NCBI GenBank assembly: GCA_964512225.1
Contig: CAZEKB010000028.1
Location: 1-64,000 of the forward strand
Source of the DNA: CAZEKB01 sp964512225
Lineage (GTDB): Bacteria; Myxococcota_A; UBA796; UBA9615
Reading direction: 5' to 3'
DNA: 64,000 nucleotides
In this document: piece after piece, positions 51,198 to 60,728 of the stretch
Position numbering within the stretch: the first letter of the stretch is position 1
How the letters are laid out: each line of letters starts with the position of its first letter
Position numbers and translations under genes: made by a program
Notes under the pieces: generated by a model
What the model was told of the DNA's origin: nothing
The model's input: only the letters and a program-made list of their open reading frames with translations
Databases searched by the model: none

Positions 51198-53129
51198 ATG
51201 CACCGTTGGACCTGGATCGTCGCCGTCGTGGCCCTGCCCACGGCCGCAGCCGCGGTCGAGCCCGTGGAGCTCGGGCGCTCGAGCAACGCCTACACCGCCC
51301 TGGGCAAGAACCAGCACATGGTCGCGGCGAACAGCGACACCGGAGCGGTGGTGTTCGTCCACCGACAGGACGTCACCGTGCACGGAGGGGGCACCGAGGC
51401 CAACGGGCAGCTGCGCATCGACATCAGCACCGACGGCGGGCGCACGTTCACGAACGACGTCGGGGTGCTGAACCCCGCGCACGCCCGAGAGACGCGGTAC
51501 CCCAACGCGACCCTCCACGACCTCGGGGCGACCGACGGGCTCCGCCTGGTGTGGCTCGCCCCCACCTCGGTCGACGACCAGTGGGACGGCCTCGCCACCG
51601 GCGTCGGTTCGCTCGACACCACCGCCCCCGCAGGCTCCGAGGCGGACGTCTTCCCGGAGCTGTGGGAGCGACTCCCGGCGAGCCTGACCGCGGGCGCGCC
51701 CGGCGAGTTCTGGTTCACCGCGAGGACCGCCGCGGCGGCCGCCGAGATCGCCGTCTACAAGGGCGTCGTCGACGAGACCGGGGAGACGATCGAGTGGAGC
51801 CGCAGCGCCACGATCGACCCGCCGCACGATACGAGCGTCACCGGTGTGCCCCAGTTCGGGTGCGCCCCCGACATCGCCTTCTCCCCGGACGGGGCGACCG
51901 CGTGGCTGAGCTGGTGCGGCGACCTCGAGGGCGGACACACCGGGGGGTACAGCCCCGTCCTCATGAAGTCCGAAGACGGCGGCGACACCTGGGGCGAACC
52001 CGTGGAGGTCGACTTGCCGGCCCTGCCCGTCCGGGGCCGCGACGTCGATCTCGAGACCCTGTGGAACGACGCCACGATCTGGCAGACCGAGCCGGAGGAG
52101 GGTGGCGACCCCGTAGACGTCGAGGTCGAGACCATGACGACGGCGTTCCACGCCGATCTGACGGTCGACGCCGGCGGGAACCCGCACTTCTTCTCCCTGG
52201 TGGGCGCCGAGCGCGCGACCGGCGCGGACGACGGGGATGAGCGCTACATCATTCGCCCCGGGCTCTCCACCCTGGTCGTCGACACCACGTCGACGGACGG
52301 CGGAGCGACCTTCGAGGCGGTGTCGCTCCACACGCCCTTCAACGGCACCTTCCGCGGAGAGTGGGGTCGGCCCGATCCGTCCACCGGCGCGCCGCTCACC
52401 ATGGACAACAAGCCCCAGCTCGCGCGCACGGAGGACGGGTCGCACGTGTTCTTCTCCTGGGCCACGAGCGTCCTGGAGCAGGTCCCCTTCGGCGAGTCCA
52501 CGAACATCGCCCCCCAGCTGCACGTCGCGGGCATGCGGGTGGCCGACGGCGCGCTGTACGGGCCCAAGGTCCTCACCTACGAGGATCCGGTGTGGGACGG
52601 CCGGGTGCTTCACCCGACCATGGCGCCGACGGTCCTGCAGGCGGACGGATGTTTCATCCTCCCGATCGTGGTGATGGAGCTGCTCGAGGACGACATCCTG
52701 GCGCCCACGCGCTTCTGGTACTTCGGGGGCGACGCCTCGCTGGGCCCCGACGACCTCGACACCGGCACGCTGTGTCGGGACACCTGCAACCGGGGAGACC
52801 GGGCGGACGGGCTCGCCGACAACGGCCTCTGCGAGGACGCGGGCGCGGGGGGCGAGGGGGGCTGCCTCTACGGGACGGACTGCGCCGACTGCGGGGCCGT
52901 GCCCGGGATCCAGTACGGCGACGGGGTGGTCCCCCCCTGCGACTGGGGCCAGTTCGTCGGTGACGACGACGACGACGACGCGGCCGACGACGACGCGGCC
53001 GACGACGACGACGACGACGCGACCGTGAGCGCCTGCACATGCGAGTCCTCGCTGATCCCCGGAGCGGCCGCGAGCGCCGCCGTGTCGCTGCCGCTCCTGG
53101 TCGTCGCCCGGCGAAGACGCCCCCGATGA
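51198..53129 (+). CDS. secreted BNR/sialidase-like repeat protein with poly-Asp C-terminal anchor
   Basis: A 643-aa protein with a signal peptide (WTWIVAVVALPTAAAA). Asp-box (BNR) phrases occur at ISTDGGRTFTND, KSEDGGDTWGEP and TSTDGGATFEAV, indicating a beta-propeller like sialidases, although the catalytic arginines are not recognised. A Cys-rich segment (CRDTCNRGDRADGL...CEDAG...CLYGTDCADCG) is followed by a run of Asp and Ala, CTCESS, a weak hydrophobic helix and RRRRPR. This tail matches the general plan of MYXO-CTERM-like surface sorting signals. ATG 51198 follows ccggaggatcgtc. Confidence 0.8.
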   Translation: MHRWTWIVAVVALPTAAAAVEPVELGRSSNAYTALGKNQHMVAANSDTGAVVFVHRQDVTVHGGGTEANGQLRIDISTDGGRTFTNDVGVLNPAHARETRYPNATLHDLGATDGLRLVWLAPTSVDDQWDGLATGVGSLDTTAPAGSEADVFPELWERLPASLTAGAPGEFWFTARTAAAAAEIAVYKGVVDETGETIEWSRSATIDPPHDTSVTGVPQFGCAPDIAFSPDGATAWLSWCGDLEGGHTGGYSPVLMKSEDGGDTWGEPVEVDLPALPVRGRDVDLETLWNDATIWQTEPEEGGDPVDVEVETMTTAFHADLTVDAGGNPHFFSLVGAERATGADDGDERYIIRPGLSTLVVDTTSTDGGATFEAVSLHTPFNGTFRGEWGRPDPSTGAPLTMDNKPQLARTEDGSHVFFSWATSVLEQVPFGESTNIAPQLHVAGMRVADGALYGPKVLTYEDPVWDGRVLHPTMAPTVLQADGCFILPIVVMELLEDDILAPTRFWYFGGDASLGPDDLDTGTLCRDTCNRGDRADGLADNGLCEDAGAGGEGGCLYGTDCADCGAVPGIQYGDGVVPPCDWGQFVGDDDDDDAADDDAADDDDDDATVSACTCESSLIPGAAASAAVSLPLLVVARRRRPR

Positions 53130-53164
53130 GTGGTCCGCCGCCCCGGGAGGCGCTCGCGGACGGC

Positions 53165-53170
53165 TAAGGT
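53165..53170 (+). promoter_or_regulatory. TAnnnT hexamer, putative leaderless -10
   Basis: TAAGGT, then six bases, then ATG 53177. No ribosome site. Confidence 0.5.
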
Positions 53171-53176
53171 CCCGCG

Positions 53177-54190
53177 ATGGATTGGTACCGGATCAGGACC
53201 GCCGCGGGCGGGATCAAGCGGCTGGCGCGGCTGTCCGACGACGACAAGCAGGCCGCCCTGGACGCGTTCCGGTTCTTCCAGCGGATGCAGGACGGAGGAG
53301 CGACCGACACCGCCGAGGAGACCCGGGCCGTCGCGGACTACTACAAGGTCCTGAACAACATGCTCTCCGTCTTCGACCTGGAGAAGCTGTACATCCCCCC
53401 GCAGCTGGACGAGTCGCTCGGCCTGTACGGAAACCAGCTGCTCGTGGAGCAGGCGGTCCTCGACGCCCTCGCCCTCGACGAGCCCGCCGCGTCGCACCTC
53501 CTGGACATGGGCTGCGGCCGCGGCCGCGTCTCGCACCACTTCGCGACGCTCACCGGCGGGCACGTGTCCGGCTACAACATCGACCCGAACCAGATCGAGA
53601 ACGCCGTCGACTGGGCCGCCGAGTGCTCGATGAGCGACCGCCTGCACTTCCAGGTCGGGAATCACCACGAGCCCCTCGCCTACGCCGACGCCCTCTTCGA
53701 CGGCTGCTTCTCCTTCCAGGCCGTGTGGCCCTTCTTCAAGAGGGAGGAGCTCGACGCTCACGCCGCGGAGATGTTCCGCGTCCTCAAGCCCGGCGCGCGA
53801 TACGCCTGCTCCGAGTACCTCCTGACCCCTCACTTCGACTGGGACGACGAGGAGCACCGGAGCCTGCACCGCTCTTTCCTGCCCACCCTCGCCGCCACCC
53901 ACTCGATGTACCCGGCGGACGTCTGCGCCGCCCTCGGTCGGGCGGGGTTCGACATCGTCCTGTCCGCCCCGTCCAAGGGCGCGGCGTGGCCCATCTGCGA
54001 GCAGAAGCGGGACCTGATCCTCCTGGGGCGGAAGCTCGTGCGAGCCCTCGAGGCCGTCCGCGTGCTGCCCCCCTGGGTCGAGGAGTCGCTCGCCCTCCTC
54101 CAGAGCGGCGGCGAGGCGTGGACCGCCGCCGAGAAGGCGAAGATCGCGGACCTGAACTGGCGCATCGTGGCGGAGAAGCCGCGGGCCTGA
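53177..54190 (+). CDS. SAM-dependent methyltransferase, sterol-methyltransferase-like
   Basis: A 337-aa class I methyltransferase. Motif I is LLDMGCGRGRVSHHFATL, then SGYNIDPNQIENAVDWA (post I), DGCFSFQAVWPFF (motif II region) and MFRVLKPGARYACSEYLLT with FDWDDEEHR. The NIDPNQIE and EYLLTPHFDWDDEEH phrases resemble the ERG6/SMT family, which methylates sterol side chains. Some myxobacteria make sterols, but no other sterol gene is in the window, so the substrate is open. It converges on plsC, with stop codons 1 bp apart. Confidence 0.8.
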   Translation: MDWYRIRTAAGGIKRLARLSDDDKQAALDAFRFFQRMQDGGATDTAEETRAVADYYKVLNNMLSVFDLEKLYIPPQLDESLGLYGNQLLVEQAVLDALALDEPAASHLLDMGCGRGRVSHHFATLTGGHVSGYNIDPNQIENAVDWAAECSMSDRLHFQVGNHHEPLAYADALFDGCFSFQAVWPFFKREELDAHAAEMFRVLKPGARYACSEYLLTPHFDWDDEEHRSLHRSFLPTLAATHSMYPADVCAALGRAGFDIVLSAPSKGAAWPICEQKRDLILLGRKLVRALEAVRVLPPWVEESLALLQSGGEAWTAAEKAKIADLNWRIVAEKPRA

Positions 54191-54191
54191 C

Positions 54192-54929
54192 CTACTCCTC
54201 GGGCGCGGCCCCCCGCGACCGCCTCCGGGACGCCTCCGCGCAGGCCGCCACCGCGTCGCGCAGCTCGCCCATGCGCTGGTCCGACTCGTCGACGGTCCAG
54301 CCGTCCGTCGCGATCGGCGACCCCACCGTCAGCTCGATCCGACCCGGGCGCACGAGGACCGCGCCCCGCGGCATCAGCGCCGTCCCGCCGAAGCACGCCA
54401 GCGGAACGATCGGCAACCCGGTCTGCAGGGCGAGGTGGAAGACACCCTTCTTGAACGGCGCGAGCCGGCCGTCCCGCTGCCGGGTCCCTTCCGGGTAGAT
54501 GATGATCGACCACTTCCGGTCGAGCCCGTCGGCCCCCTCCTTCATCGCCGCGCGGGCCTGCGTCGGGTCGCCCCGGTCCACGAAGAACGCGCCGTGGCGA
54601 CACGCCCACCCGAGGATCGGCACCTTCCCGAACTCCTTCTTCATGACCCACTTCGTATACGGCGGGAGGTACGCGGGGCCGACGATCGAGTCCAGGGTCC
54701 CCGTGTGGTTGCTGCAGAAGATCGCCGGTCCCGCGAGGTGCTCCGCGCCCACGACGTGGACCCGCACCCCGGCCAGCCGCAGCGTCACGCGACCCCACGC
54801 CGGGCGCATCACCGCCCAGGCTCGCTCGCCGAACCCCAGGAGCACGAGCGGCAGACTGGCGGCCGCGATGAGCAGCGCCGCCCCCAGGGCGAGGGGGAGT
54901 CGGATCAGCCCGCTGAGCGCAGCCCGCAT
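54192..54929 (-). CDS. plsC: 1-acyl-sn-glycerol-3-phosphate acyltransferase
   Basis: A 245-aa membrane-associated acyltransferase that makes phosphatidic acid. N-terminal helix LALGAALLIAAASLPLVLLG; block I NHTGTLD (HX4D catalytic), block II FFVDRGD, block III YPEGTR, block IV LPIVPLACFGG. Normal length. Start ATG 54929 with TAGCAT 6 nt upstream. Divergent from the glycosidase-like gene, whose start has the same arrangement. Confidence 0.93.
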   Translation of the reverse strand: MRAALSGLIRLPLALGAALLIAAASLPLVLLGFGERAWAVMRPAWGRVTLRLAGVRVHVVGAEHLAGPAIFCSNHTGTLDSIVGPAYLPPYTKWVMKKEFGKVPILGWACRHGAFFVDRGDPTQARAAMKEGADGLDRKWSIIIYPEGTRQRDGRLAPFKKGVFHLALQTGLPIVPLACFGGTALMPRGAVLVRPGRIELTVGSPIATDGWTVDESDQRMGELRDAVAACAEASRRRSRGAAPEE

Positions 54930-54935
54930 CGGCCG

Positions 54936-54941
54936 ATGCTA
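54936..54941 (-). promoter_or_regulatory. TAnnnT hexamer, putative leaderless -10
   Basis: TAGCAT (reverse strand), six bases, ATG 54929. Confidence 0.5.
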
Positions 54942-54978
54942 GACGCCGGCGACTTCGCCCGCCGGGTGGGCGCTGGGA

Positions 54979-54984
54979 TAGGCT
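54979..54984 (+). promoter_or_regulatory. TAnnnT hexamer, putative leaderless -10
   Basis: TAGGCT, six bases, ATG 54991. Confidence 0.5.
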
Positions 54985-54990
54985 CCGGCG

Positions 54991-56430
54991 ATGAAGCCGT
55001 GGGTCGTCCTCGTTCTCGTCTCCGCGGCGGCCGCGGGCTGCGTGGATGAGGACCCGCCGCCCCCCGAGGAGCCCGCCGCGCCGGACTGCCGCGCCGCCGC
55101 CGAGCGCGCCTTCGAGCTCGACGCGTGGGGCGGCATCGCCTCGATCGCCCTGGAGGCGACCGGCTTCTTCCGCGTGGAGCGCCTCGGCAGGCGCTGGTGG
55201 TTCGTCTCGCCGGACGGCACCCCGCTGCTCTCCCAGGCCGTGAACGCGACCAGCCCCACCGGCGACACCGACCGGGAGACCGGGCGCCGCCCGTACGGCG
55301 AGTCCGTCGACGAACTCTACGCCGACGAAGCCGCGTGGGCCGAGGCCGTGACCACCCGGCTGCACACCTGGGGCTTCAACGGAGCGGGCGCCTGGCTGGG
55401 CTCGGACCACCTGCGCGCGGCGCTGCCGGAGGCCCCCCAGCTCGACCTCGCGGGCACGAGCTGGCTCGACGGCGACATCGCAGACCCCTTCGACCCCGCC
55501 TGGCGGGACGCCGTCCGCGCGCGGGTCGACGAGCGCGTGGCCCCCCGGGCGGACGACCCCCTCGTCCTCGGCTGGTTCCTCGGCAACGAGCTCCGCTGGG
55601 GGCTCGACTGGCGCGGGGTCGAGGACCTCGCCGAGCTCTCCTGGGCCCTCGGGCCCGACGCCCCCGTGCGCGCCGAGCTGATGGCGTTCCTGCGCTCGCG
55701 GCACGCCGACTACGACGCCTTCGCGGACGCCTGGGAGAGCCCGCCGGGGATCGACGGGGCGCCCGCGAGCTGGGAGGAGCTGGCCGTCGTGGACGCCCTG
55801 CCCGAGGGGGGCGGCGAAGCCGACCGACGGGCGTGGGAGGCGCGCTACTCGGATCGCTGGTTCGACGTGGTCACGAGCGAGGTGCGCGCGGTCGATCCCG
55901 ACCACCTGATCCTCGGCGTGAGGTGGGTCGGCCAGACGACCCCGCGGGCCGTCGTCGAGGCCGCGGGTCCGTACCTGGACGTCGTCTCGGTCAACCGCTA
56001 CGAGCTGGTCGAGGGCATCGAAGAGGCGCTCCAGGGGCGCGAGTCGTTCATCCGAAGCGGCGGCGCGCTCGAGACCTTCCACCGGGTGACCGGGCGGCCG
56101 GTGCTCGTGAGCGAGTTCGCGTTCCGAGCCCGCGACTCCGGGCTCCCCAATACCAGCCCCCCGCTGCAGGCCCTCTACGACACCCAGGAGCAGCGCGCGG
56201 ACGCCTTCTCCCGGTACGCCCACGAGCACCTGTCCACCGACTGGGTGGTGGGCCTGCACTGGTTCAAGTGGTCGGATCAGCCCCCCGGCGGACGCTTCGA
56301 CGGCGAGAACAGCAACTGGGGCCTCGTGGACGGAGCCGACCGCCCCTACGCCGAGCTGACCGCGGCGACCGCGGCGGACGGCGTGGCCTGGGGGTACTCC
56401 TGCTGGGCCCCGTCACTGGAGGGGTCGTGA
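54991..56430 (+). CDS. clan GH-A glycoside hydrolase-like lipoprotein
   Basis: A 479-aa lipoprotein (SAAAAGC, then a Pro/Glu-rich spacer). TIM-barrel glycosidase features: WWFVSPDGTPLLSQAVNATS, LGWFLGNELRWG (acid/base Glu after Asn), RPVLVSEFAFRARDSGLPNT (candidate nucleophile Glu) and GLHWFKWSDQPPGGRFDGEN. It resembles beta-agarase or beta-galactosidase-type enzymes of clan GH-A, but I cannot fix the GH family or substrate. It probably acts on polysaccharide at the cell surface. The SDR gene begins 28 bp downstream. Confidence 0.75.
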   Translation: MKPWVVLVLVSAAAAGCVDEDPPPPEEPAAPDCRAAAERAFELDAWGGIASIALEATGFFRVERLGRRWWFVSPDGTPLLSQAVNATSPTGDTDRETGRRPYGESVDELYADEAAWAEAVTTRLHTWGFNGAGAWLGSDHLRAALPEAPQLDLAGTSWLDGDIADPFDPAWRDAVRARVDERVAPRADDPLVLGWFLGNELRWGLDWRGVEDLAELSWALGPDAPVRAELMAFLRSRHADYDAFADAWESPPGIDGAPASWEELAVVDALPEGGGEADRRAWEARYSDRWFDVVTSEVRAVDPDHLILGVRWVGQTTPRAVVEAAGPYLDVVSVNRYELVEGIEEALQGRESFIRSGGALETFHRVTGRPVLVSEFAFRARDSGLPNTSPPLQALYDTQEQRADAFSRYAHEHLSTDWVVGLHWFKWSDQPPGGRFDGENSNWGLVDGADRPYAELTAATAADGVAWGYSCWAPSLEGS

Positions 56431-56458
56431 CGACGTCCACCGACGATGGGAGGACCGG

Positions 56459-57469
56459 ATGAGCAAGCCCCTGGAGAACCGGGTCGCCGTGGTCGCGGGG
56501 GCCACGCGGGGGGCCGGTCGCGGCATCGCCTGCGCCCTCGGTGAGGCGGGCGCGACCGTCTACTGCACCGGCCGCAGCGTGCGCGGCGCGTCGGCCACGG
56601 AGGGCCGCCCCGAGTCGATCGACGAGACCGCGGAGCTGGTCACGGAGCGCGGCGGTCGAGGCGTCCCGTTCCGCGCGGACCACACGCAGGAAGACGAAGT
56701 CGTCGCCCTGTTCGAGCGCGTCCGCGCGGACCATGGCCGACTGGACGTGCTGGTCAACGACATCTGGGGCGGCGACGCGCTGACCCAGTGGGGCAAGCGC
56801 TTCTGGGAGGTCGACGTCGCGCCCGGCTTCACGATGATCGAGCGGGCCGTGCACACCCACATCATCACCAGCCGGCACGCCGCCCCGTTGATGATCGAGC
56901 AGGACTCCGGGCTGATCGTGGAGGTGACCGACGGCACCTTCCTGGGCTACCGATGGCAGCTCTTCTACGACCTGTGCAAGAACGCGGTGACCCGCCTCGC
57001 CTACGCCATGGCGACGGAGCTGGGGCAGGCGGGCGCGGCCGTCACCGCGCTCGCGATCACGCCGGGCTTCCTCCGGTCCGAGGCGGTGCTCGACCACTTC
57101 GGCGTCTCCGAAGCGAACTGGCGCGACGCCGTGGAGCAGGACGCCGGCTTCGCGGAGTCCGAGACCCCCCTGTACGTCGGCCGGGCGATCGTCGCGCTCG
57201 CGACCGATCCGCAGGTCCACCGCCGCGCGGGCGGCGTCTACTCGAGCTGGGGGCTCGCCCGGGAGTACGGCTTCACCGACGTCGACGGCCGCCGCCCGCA
57301 CTGGGACGATCACCTCGACGCCCGCATCGCGACGATCCTCGCCGCCACCGAGCCGCCATCGGACGACGACCGCCTGCTCCTCTCGCTGCGGCTCCCCCAG
57401 CTCGACTTCGACCCCGAGCGCGCCGACGAGCGCGCCCGCATCGCCGCGTTCCTCGACCTCCTCCCGTAG
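56459..57469 (+). CDS. short-chain dehydrogenase/reductase
   Basis: A 336-aa protein, longer than a minimal SDR by about 80 residues at the C-terminus. NAD(P)-binding motif VAGATRGAGRGIA followed by a CTGRS strand, which favours NADP. LDVLVNDIWGG replaces the usual NNAG, and the catalytic YDLCK is present (YxxxK). The expected serine is at VEVTDGTFLG, where Thr may substitute. Family members of this longer type are often annotated as oxidoreductases of unknown substrate. ATG 56459 follows gggaggaccgg. Confidence 0.87.
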   Translation: MSKPLENRVAVVAGATRGAGRGIACALGEAGATVYCTGRSVRGASATEGRPESIDETAELVTERGGRGVPFRADHTQEDEVVALFERVRADHGRLDVLVNDIWGGDALTQWGKRFWEVDVAPGFTMIERAVHTHIITSRHAAPLMIEQDSGLIVEVTDGTFLGYRWQLFYDLCKNAVTRLAYAMATELGQAGAAVTALAITPGFLRSEAVLDHFGVSEANWRDAVEQDAGFAESETPLYVGRAIVALATDPQVHRRAGGVYSSWGLAREYGFTDVDGRRPHWDDHLDARIATILAATEPPSDDDRLLLSLRLPQLDFDPERADERARIAAFLDLLP

Positions 57470-57578
57470 TCGACGGACTCGCGCGCTCCCGAACGGAGAG
57501 TGTCCGAGGGCGTGCGAATCACGCGGTCCCGAGTCGCCGAAGCCGGCAACCTCCCCGCTCCGCTCCGGAGACGCCCCC

Positions 57579-60107
57579 ATGAACCGCCTCGCCCCGACCG
57601 TCCTCGTCCTCGCCCTCGCCGCGCCCGCCACCGCGCTCGCGCAGGCCGATCACCTGCTGATCACCGAGGTCTACTACGACACGACGACCGCCAACGAGCC
57701 CAACGAGTTCATCGAGATCTACAACCCGACGGACGTGGACGCGGTGCTCAACGACGGCACCGGCGCCTACTACGTGTCGGACGACAACAACGTCTACTAC
57801 GACATCGTCGCCGGGAACGTCACCACGTCCTTCAGCTCCGACTGGGCGCTCACCTTCCCGATCGGGACCACCCTCCCCGCGCGCTCCTTCCTGGTGATCA
57901 CGGGCGACGACGTGACGTTCGCGGCCGAGAACTTCCCCACCGGCGGCCTCGCCGCCTTCGAGGCCCAGCCCGGGTCCCCCCAGATCTTCGAGGTCTCGGT
58001 GGACGCGGACACGGTCCCGGACCTCGTGAACGTGAACCTCACGGCCTTCGACCTCAGCCTCACGAACGGCGGCGAGGGCGTGATCCTCTACTACTGGGAC
58101 GGCAGCTCCGACCTCGTCTCCGACGTCGACCACGTCTGCTGGGTGGACACCGCCGAGCTGATCAACAAGACCGGCATCGTCGTGGGGACCTCGGCCTACC
58201 TGGCGGACGCGGGGGGCGCCGTCGCCGCGCCCGACGCCCCGCAAGGGTCGTCGCTTCAGCGCATCCACGGCATCGAGACGGCGGAGGTCGGCACCGGCGG
58301 CAACGGCATCACCGGCCACGACGAGTCCACGGAGGACTGGGACTCGTCGTTCGTCATCGACGCCCCCACGCCCGGGCGGCACCGGCTCGTGCTCGACGGC
58401 GATCTCGCGGACCTCGCCCTCGCGGGCGCCCTCACCGTCTCCGCCGCGGACGGGCCGGGCACCGGCGCCGTCGCCGACTTCGGGCCCGACGGCACCATCA
58501 CCGAGCTGTACGCCCTGCCCGTGGACGACACCGGAGACGGCGTCGCGGACACGCTCTGGGTCGGGGTCCGGGGCGACTTCTTCGACACGAGCGGGACCGT
58601 CAACGGCACCTACGTCGCCTTCGACGTGGCTCCGGGGACCGGCAACGGCTTGACCGTCGTCCCCGGCACGGACCTCACCGGCACGCTCGACAGCCACATC
58701 ACGGCGGGCGACGTGGGCCTCGGCGCGGGCCCCCTCGCCCAGGACATCGCCGTCGACGCGATCTTCGGCGTCACGGCCGATCCCTGCGCGTCGTCGGACG
58801 TCTGCGGCCTGCGCGGGTTCGGCACGGACGGCGTGGGCGGCAGCACCTCCGACTACGCCTTCCTCGGCGACTTCACGAACCTCACCGACGTCTCGCTCGG
58901 GGCCGTCGCCGCGGGCCTGCTCGGAGCCGCGGGCACGAGCTACGCCGCCCCGGACGCCATCGAGTTCACCGTCGCCCTGACGGATCTCGCGAGCCCCACC
59001 TCGGTCGCCCTCGGCGCCTTCACGTCGGGCGACGGCGTGGGCGATCCGAGCCCCAACACCCTCCCGGAGAACGCCGACAATACGTTCGCGGCGGTCCAGC
59101 TCGTGGACGCCGTCGCCTGCGTCCAGATGGACCTGTCGGCGACGCCCGTCTACTACGCGGACGTCGACGGCGATACGTTCGGCGACCCGGCGACCGCCGC
59201 GGCGTACTGCGGCACGGCCCCGGCCGCCCTCGTGCTGGACGGCACCGACTGCGACGACAGCGCGACCGGGGGGTTCATCTTCCCGGGCGCGACCGAGACC
59301 TGCGACGGCGTGGATCAGGACTGCGACGGCAACATCGACGAAGACTTCGACGCCGACGGCGACGGCTTCTTCGACGGAACCGACGCGGGTTGCCTGGCCA
59401 CCTACGGGGCGGCGAACACCGACTGCAACGACGCCCTGGACACCGTGGGCGCGGGCGTGGCCGCGGCCGAGACGTGCGACGGCACCGACGAGGACTGCGA
59501 CGGCGTGGTGGACAACGGCTTCGACGGCGACGGCGACGGCGCGTTCGACGGGGCGGACGCCGGTTGCGTCGCCCAGTACGGCACGTTCAACGTCGACTGC
59601 GACGACGCCGAGCCGCTGTCGTCCCCCAACCAGGTCGAGATCTGCAACGGGATCGACACGGACTGCGACACGGTGATCGACGACCCGTTCGACGCGGACG
59701 GGGACGGCGCGTTCACGGACCAGGAGCAGGGCTGCATCGACACCTACGGGGCCGCCGCCGTGGACTGCGACGATACGAACATCGACGTGTTCCCCGGCCA
59801 GACCGAGGTCTGCGACAACTCGATGGACGACGACTGCGACGACGACGTGGACGGGGACGACGTGGACTGCAGCGGCGACGACGACGACTCGGCGGGAGAC
59901 GACGACGACGCGGCCGACGACGACGACTCCGCGGGAGACGACGACGACGCGACCGACGACGACGACGCGGCCGACGACGACGACGACTCCGGGCTCGACA
60001 ACCCCGACACCGAGGGCTGCACCTGCGAGGCGTCGGTCGCGGGCGGGCGCAGCTCCGCGCTGCTGCTGCTGCTCCCCCTCGCGGGCGTCCTCCGCCGCCG
60101 CCGCTGA
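57579..60107 (+). CDS. secreted lamin-tail/MopE-like protein with poly-Asp C-terminal anchor
   Basis: An 842-aa secreted protein (signal LVLALAAPATALA). Residues 25-200 are a lamin-tail-type domain (LLITEVYYDTTTANEPNEFIEIYNP). Residues 540-740 carry repeated MopE-type metal-binding motifs (CDGVDQDCDGNIDEDFDADG, CDGTDEDCDGVVDNGFDG, CNGIDTDCDTVIDD). A poly-Asp stretch with Ser/Ala interruptions, CTCEAS, a leucine-rich helix (SSALLLLLPLAGVL) and RRRR complete the tail, the same plan as the protein at 51198. MopE motifs bind copper or calcium in some bacteria. Likely surface-attached. Confidence 0.83.
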   Translation: MNRLAPTVLVLALAAPATALAQADHLLITEVYYDTTTANEPNEFIEIYNPTDVDAVLNDGTGAYYVSDDNNVYYDIVAGNVTTSFSSDWALTFPIGTTLPARSFLVITGDDVTFAAENFPTGGLAAFEAQPGSPQIFEVSVDADTVPDLVNVNLTAFDLSLTNGGEGVILYYWDGSSDLVSDVDHVCWVDTAELINKTGIVVGTSAYLADAGGAVAAPDAPQGSSLQRIHGIETAEVGTGGNGITGHDESTEDWDSSFVIDAPTPGRHRLVLDGDLADLALAGALTVSAADGPGTGAVADFGPDGTITELYALPVDDTGDGVADTLWVGVRGDFFDTSGTVNGTYVAFDVAPGTGNGLTVVPGTDLTGTLDSHITAGDVGLGAGPLAQDIAVDAIFGVTADPCASSDVCGLRGFGTDGVGGSTSDYAFLGDFTNLTDVSLGAVAAGLLGAAGTSYAAPDAIEFTVALTDLASPTSVALGAFTSGDGVGDPSPNTLPENADNTFAAVQLVDAVACVQMDLSATPVYYADVDGDTFGDPATAAAYCGTAPAALVLDGTDCDDSATGGFIFPGATETCDGVDQDCDGNIDEDFDADGDGFFDGTDAGCLATYGAANTDCNDALDTVGAGVAAAETCDGTDEDCDGVVDNGFDGDGDGAFDGADAGCVAQYGTFNVDCDDAEPLSSPNQVEICNGIDTDCDTVIDDPFDADGDGAFTDQEQGCIDTYGAAAVDCDDTNIDVFPGQTEVCDNSMDDDCDDDVDGDDVDCSGDDDDSAGDDDDAADDDDSAGDDDDATDDDDAADDDDDSGLDNPDTEGCTCEASVAGGRSSALLLLLPLAGVLRRRR

Positions 60108-60728
60108 TCAGTCGCGTGGCGCGTTCGGGCTCGGGGGCACCATCCCGAACAGGAAGAGGTCGAGGTTCGACGCGCACCAGCGCTTCTTGTACTCGGGGTC
60201 CGAGATGTCGGCCCCGTAGTTGCGCTTGATCCACGGGGCGAACTGCACCTGGTTCGCGATCCGATCCAGCAGCGCGCCGGCGACCATCCGGGTTTCCAGG
60301 CCCCGGCGGACGAAGCCCCGGGCCTTGGCGTCCTCGAGGAAGTCGGTGAACCGAGTCATGTACTCCACGAGGGCGGGAGGATCCGCCTGCTCCCGGGCGA
60401 CCACCAGGCTCACGTCTCGGTTCGCCGTGTAGGCCTCGAGGGTGGTCTCGAACAGGATCTCGATCCGGGCTCGGAACTCTGCCTGCGACTTCGCCGGCGC
60501 CTCCAGGAGTCGCATGGGCACGGCGAACACGTGGATGCTGAAGCGCTCGACGATCGCATCGAGGAGGCCCGCCTTGCTCCCGAAGTAGTGGTGGATCATG
60601 TTCGCGCTGGTGTCCGCATCCCGGCAGACGTCCCGGACCGACACGCCGTCGAACCCCTTCTTCGCGATCAGGCGGGCGCCCGAGCGCAGCAGCCGCTCCC
60701 GGGTGGGCGCGCCGCCCGAGTCAGGCAC
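60108..60728 (-). CDS. TetR-family transcription regulator
   Basis: A 206-aa regulator. The HTH is in RLLRSGARLIAKKGFDGVSVRDVCRDADTSANMIHHYFGSK, followed by a helical ligand domain. Start GTG 60728, which overlaps the SRPBCC stop by 8 bp; a longer frame to 60794 has no homology before GAPTRERLL. Operonic with the SRPBCC gene, and probably the repressor that binds the palindrome at 61268-61304. Its 3' end directly meets the MopE-like gene. Confidence 0.9.
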   Translation of the reverse strand: MPDSGGAPTRERLLRSGARLIAKKGFDGVSVRDVCRDADTSANMIHHYFGSKAGLLDAIVERFSIHVFAVPMRLLEAPAKSQAEFRARIEILFETTLEAYTANRDVSLVVAREQADPPALVEYMTRFTDFLEDAKARGFVRRGLETRMVAGALLDRIANQVQFAPWIKRNYGADISDPEYKKRWCASNLDLFLFGMVPPSPNAPRD

